Source: Annulohypoxylon bovei var. microspora (lineage: Eukaryota > Ascomycota > Sordariomycetes > Xylariales > Hypoxylaceae). Taken from it: a stretch of DNA of 64,000 nt. Position 1 is the stretch's first letter; every line of letters begins with the position of its first letter. Location of the stretch: assembly GCA_022836615.1 (NCBI GenBank), contig MU405212.1, positions 310,001-374,000 on the forward strand, written 5' to 3'. The notes below the pieces were generated by a model that saw only the letters and a program-made list of their open reading frames with translations, did not search any database and was not told the origin of the DNA. Below, in pieces: positions 61,567-64,000 of this stretch. A program made the translations under genes and the position numbers.

Positions 61567-64000
61567 ATGGATGATTACCGTTTTCGCGCTCAGCAATCTC
61601 CAAGAAACGAAGCGCCGATGAATTCTCTTGTCTCACCGCAGAGAAATGGCAGGCCCATGCCTCAGCCGCCAGTCTCGCAAGATCCTCGAACGACTTTGCC
61701 TCGACGATTCACCACCGACTCGGGGCGTGTACCAACATTGTCCACTATATCCACGCAGCGATTGCCGGAGCCCCAAGAATATACTGCCGTGAGTCTTCCA
61801 AGTTTTTTCCCAATCCAGGTCAAGGCGCTAGATGTAATCCTCTGCTGGTGCTGGAACTATCTCGAGCATGTCTCAATGCTTCTAATTGCATGTCTTGCTC
61901 CTGTGAAACTCGCAGCTGACATTGGTCCATCTTAGACCCAGTATAAAGTACAATTGGTAAGGCTGTCCCTCTGGCATTTGCTGTCTTGGGATTGCTTCCA
62001 CGTCGCGCGTCCGTGCATACGCTCGATACTAGCATCTGCTTGCGATTCCTTTTTTTTCTTTTTTTTCTTAATTAAATTTGTTTTGCTATAATCGAATTGG
62101 CGCTCATGAATTGTACAGTTAGAGAAGAAAAAAGTCGAGTATGAAAAACTTCGAGAGCAGAAGCGGCGATTCGAAGCCGAAATGCATAAGTTAGACCAAC
62201 AGCAACGGCGGGATGAATTCGATATTGCTCAAATGCAGGAAGATTTAGGTCGGGGAAATGGGATAGGCATGACGGGTCACCAGTCCGAGCCGACGACGCC
62301 TCCTGAGTATCGAGAGACAAGCTCGGGATTCCCTACTATGTTCTCTCGTCCCAATCGATATTCCACCCCGAGTCTTGGTCTTGTCTCTCCGCCGGGACTT
62401 TTCACCACTCGACCGGGCAGATCTGGTTCGCAGCTGGCATCTCCTCAGTCGGGTATTCTTCAATCCCGTTTCTTTGACGACCCTTTACCTTCCCGTTCCG
62501 TGCCGGGATCACGAAGAAACAGCGACGAGGACGAGAAGGAGGAGGCGCTTCGCCAGGACCCTACAAGTCATCGATCGACTAATGCGTAAGTCTAATGTCT
62601 CATGATCGCGTTATTCTTGTTTCCTATGCAGTTTATGTTCATACGGATACAATCATCCCAAAACATGACTGCCAGTCCTAGTGCTGAGCTGTACTCATCC
62701 TACACCTTCATATCGATATATGTTGCTGGGAAACCAGGTCTCGTGGTGGTGAGCAAGTCATATGACGTCTGGCGAGAAGTGATGGCAGATGGCAGAATAT
62801 TTTCAAGGTTGTCGTTGCCAACCTGTTTGCCCTTACTGTGCTGTGTTGCCCAGCAGCCTGCCAACCTGCCAACCTGCCAACCTGCCAACCTGCCCACCTG
62901 CTAGCAGCCCTGGCAGACTGCCCGCTTAGTTAAGCTTTGGGCATTATCACAAACATTCTCGTCCCTGACCCCTATGACTGACTCCCACATATACCACCCA
63001 ACCTCTACTTTCTCTCCCAAAAATTCATCCACTCTCTACTTAACAACTTCTTCTCTTCACTCTTCCTGCAACTCGCAAATTCTATCCGCATCCAACGTAC
63101 TACCTTCACTACTTTCACTACTCTTTTTGTACTTCTGCAACCACATCAACGAATTCACCATCACTTGGGTAAAGTTCCTCAATATATCCCCCAGCTACAC
63201 ACACCCCTTACTTTCTTCACACTCCCAATACCATCTACCTTTTCATTTCCCTGAACACGTGAGCCATCTACCTTAGGGTTGATCAATGTGCGCCTGAAGT
63301 TTTCTTGCCACATTTCTTTTCTTCATTACCACCCCATCGCATTGCCAATACATATTTCTGCGTTACTAACCTAGACATTTTCCCAGTCTTAATCGATACT
63401 CCATGCCGGTCACTCGCCGTGGTAATCTCTACGACAACCTGGATCAAACCAATACAGCTGGTTTCCTGTTCCGGGACGACGAATCTTCAATGGATTTGAA
63501 CAATTACGCCGGCATCGACGCCGGAGAGGATAACTTTCCTCAACTCTACGCCCAGAAGGGCAACCCCAATGTCGTAAGTTGCCTCGCATTCTGTAACACC
63601 GCTTCTACCACCCTCATTTCTCACTGTATGCCATTGGCTCGTGCTTTCTATTTGTACTGTTGAATTCATGGGTTTTTTGAACTGTGCTTCAATAAAAATT
63701 TTTCCAATGTGTGTACACTGGTACATACTCGTCCCCTACCTCGATACCAATTCAACTTCCCACAACACCACCTTTCCCACCCCCACATTATCTCCCATAC
63801 ACCACACAACACAACATAACACAACCTATTATTCCATACTATTTTTCTTTCTTTCTCACGATCACTTGGCCTATGACTTTTCAGTCCACTGATACATTCT
63901 CTTAGCTATCCGCATCATCTGCTGCAGTTGATCTCGCATCTCACCGCGCAAGTGGTGAAGCTACCCCTACCAACGGTTGGGGTTCTATCTCCCGTCACCG
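61567..64000 (+). CDS. Conserved fungal protein, possibly RNA-binding (Pumilio-like N-terminal region); partial
   Basis: Exons 61567-61788, 61936-61956 (21 nt), 62119-62585, 63387-63573 and 63906 onward past the window end. All phases agree, and none of the five visible exons is long. Visible parts: a Pro/Arg-rich start (MDDYRFRAQQSPRNEAPM), then a predicted charged coiled coil beginning in the microexon (TQYKVQLLEKKKVEYEKLRE) and ending DQQQRRDEFDIAQMQEDL. A Ser/Pro/Arg-rich region follows (EPTTPPEYRE, FSRPNRYSTPSLG, EALRQDPTSHRSTNALNRYS), then DQTNTAGFLFRDDES and NGWGSISRH. This N-terminal layout resembles my memory of long Pumilio-family proteins of ascomycetes, but the PUF repeats would lie beyond the window, so the family is not shown here. 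The 801-bp fourth intron is exceptionally long for this locus. Confidence 0.7.
61936..61956 (+). other. 21-nt in-frame microexon of the right-edge gene
   Basis: Acceptor CATCTTAG and donor GTAAGG flank seven codons (T-Q-Y-K-V-Q-L) that extend the charged helix of the following exon (LEKKKVEYEKLRE). It is in phase 0 on both sides, so it could be skipped without a frameshift. Confidence 0.75.
62857..62900. repeat. Tandem CCTGCCAA octamer array in intron 4 of the right-edge gene
   Basis: Five and a half copies of an 8-bp unit (CCTGCCAA) with one change near the end (CCTGCCCA). The array lies inside the 801-bp intron. Confidence 0.85.

Overview
The window is nuclear DNA from a filamentous ascomycete, most likely a Sordariomycete. 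Genes are interrupted by many short introns (about 45-100 bp, GT...AG, often with a CTAAC-like branch point just before the acceptor). The protein families are typically fungal: an Sfl1-type HSF factor, a PDR-type ABC pump, a fungal rhodopsin-domain protein, a 2EXR protein and a DHA2 transporter. I assembled the gene models by hand from reading frame, splice sites and protein-family similarity. No search was run.

Layout: an sfl1-like regulator leaves the left edge (1-1891, minus). About 9 kb of gene-poor, AT-leaning DNA follows, with simple repeats and one clear MITE-like element (11072-11285). Next come a PDR/ABCG transporter (11927-16711, plus) and a seven-TM rhodopsin-domain protein (17132-18858, minus). 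A head-to-head pair follows: mcl1/Ctf4 (21399-23985, minus) and a WD40 protein (24506-25799, plus), whose shared promoter carries two ACGCGT boxes. Then come a 1,086-aa conserved unknown (28563-31873, plus), a GC-rich 2EXR protein (32817-33866, plus), a 298-aa unknown with a mitochondrial-like N-terminus (34107-35057, minus), the Rab GTPase ypt1 (36467-37613, plus) and a DHA2-type MFS transporter (38786-41023, minus). The last stretch has a Yat2/FacC-type carnitine acetyltransferase (44411-47103, plus), a single-pass membrane protein resembling a cell-surface sensor (47850-49273, minus), rad57 (51061-52518, plus), the RNA polymerase III second-largest subunit (52916-56517, minus), 5 kb of gene-poor DNA, and the 5' part of a conserved fungal gene running off the right edge (61567-64000, plus).

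The genes are mostly unrelated housekeeping or environmental-response genes. I see no biosynthetic cluster, CRISPR array, rRNA or tRNA gene. The most interesting features are structural: the MITE upstream of the drug-pump gene, 13-nt and 21-nt microexons, a possible alternative first exon in ypt1, and the G1/S-type promoter between mcl1 and its neighbour. I did not find a convincing undescribed multi-gene system.
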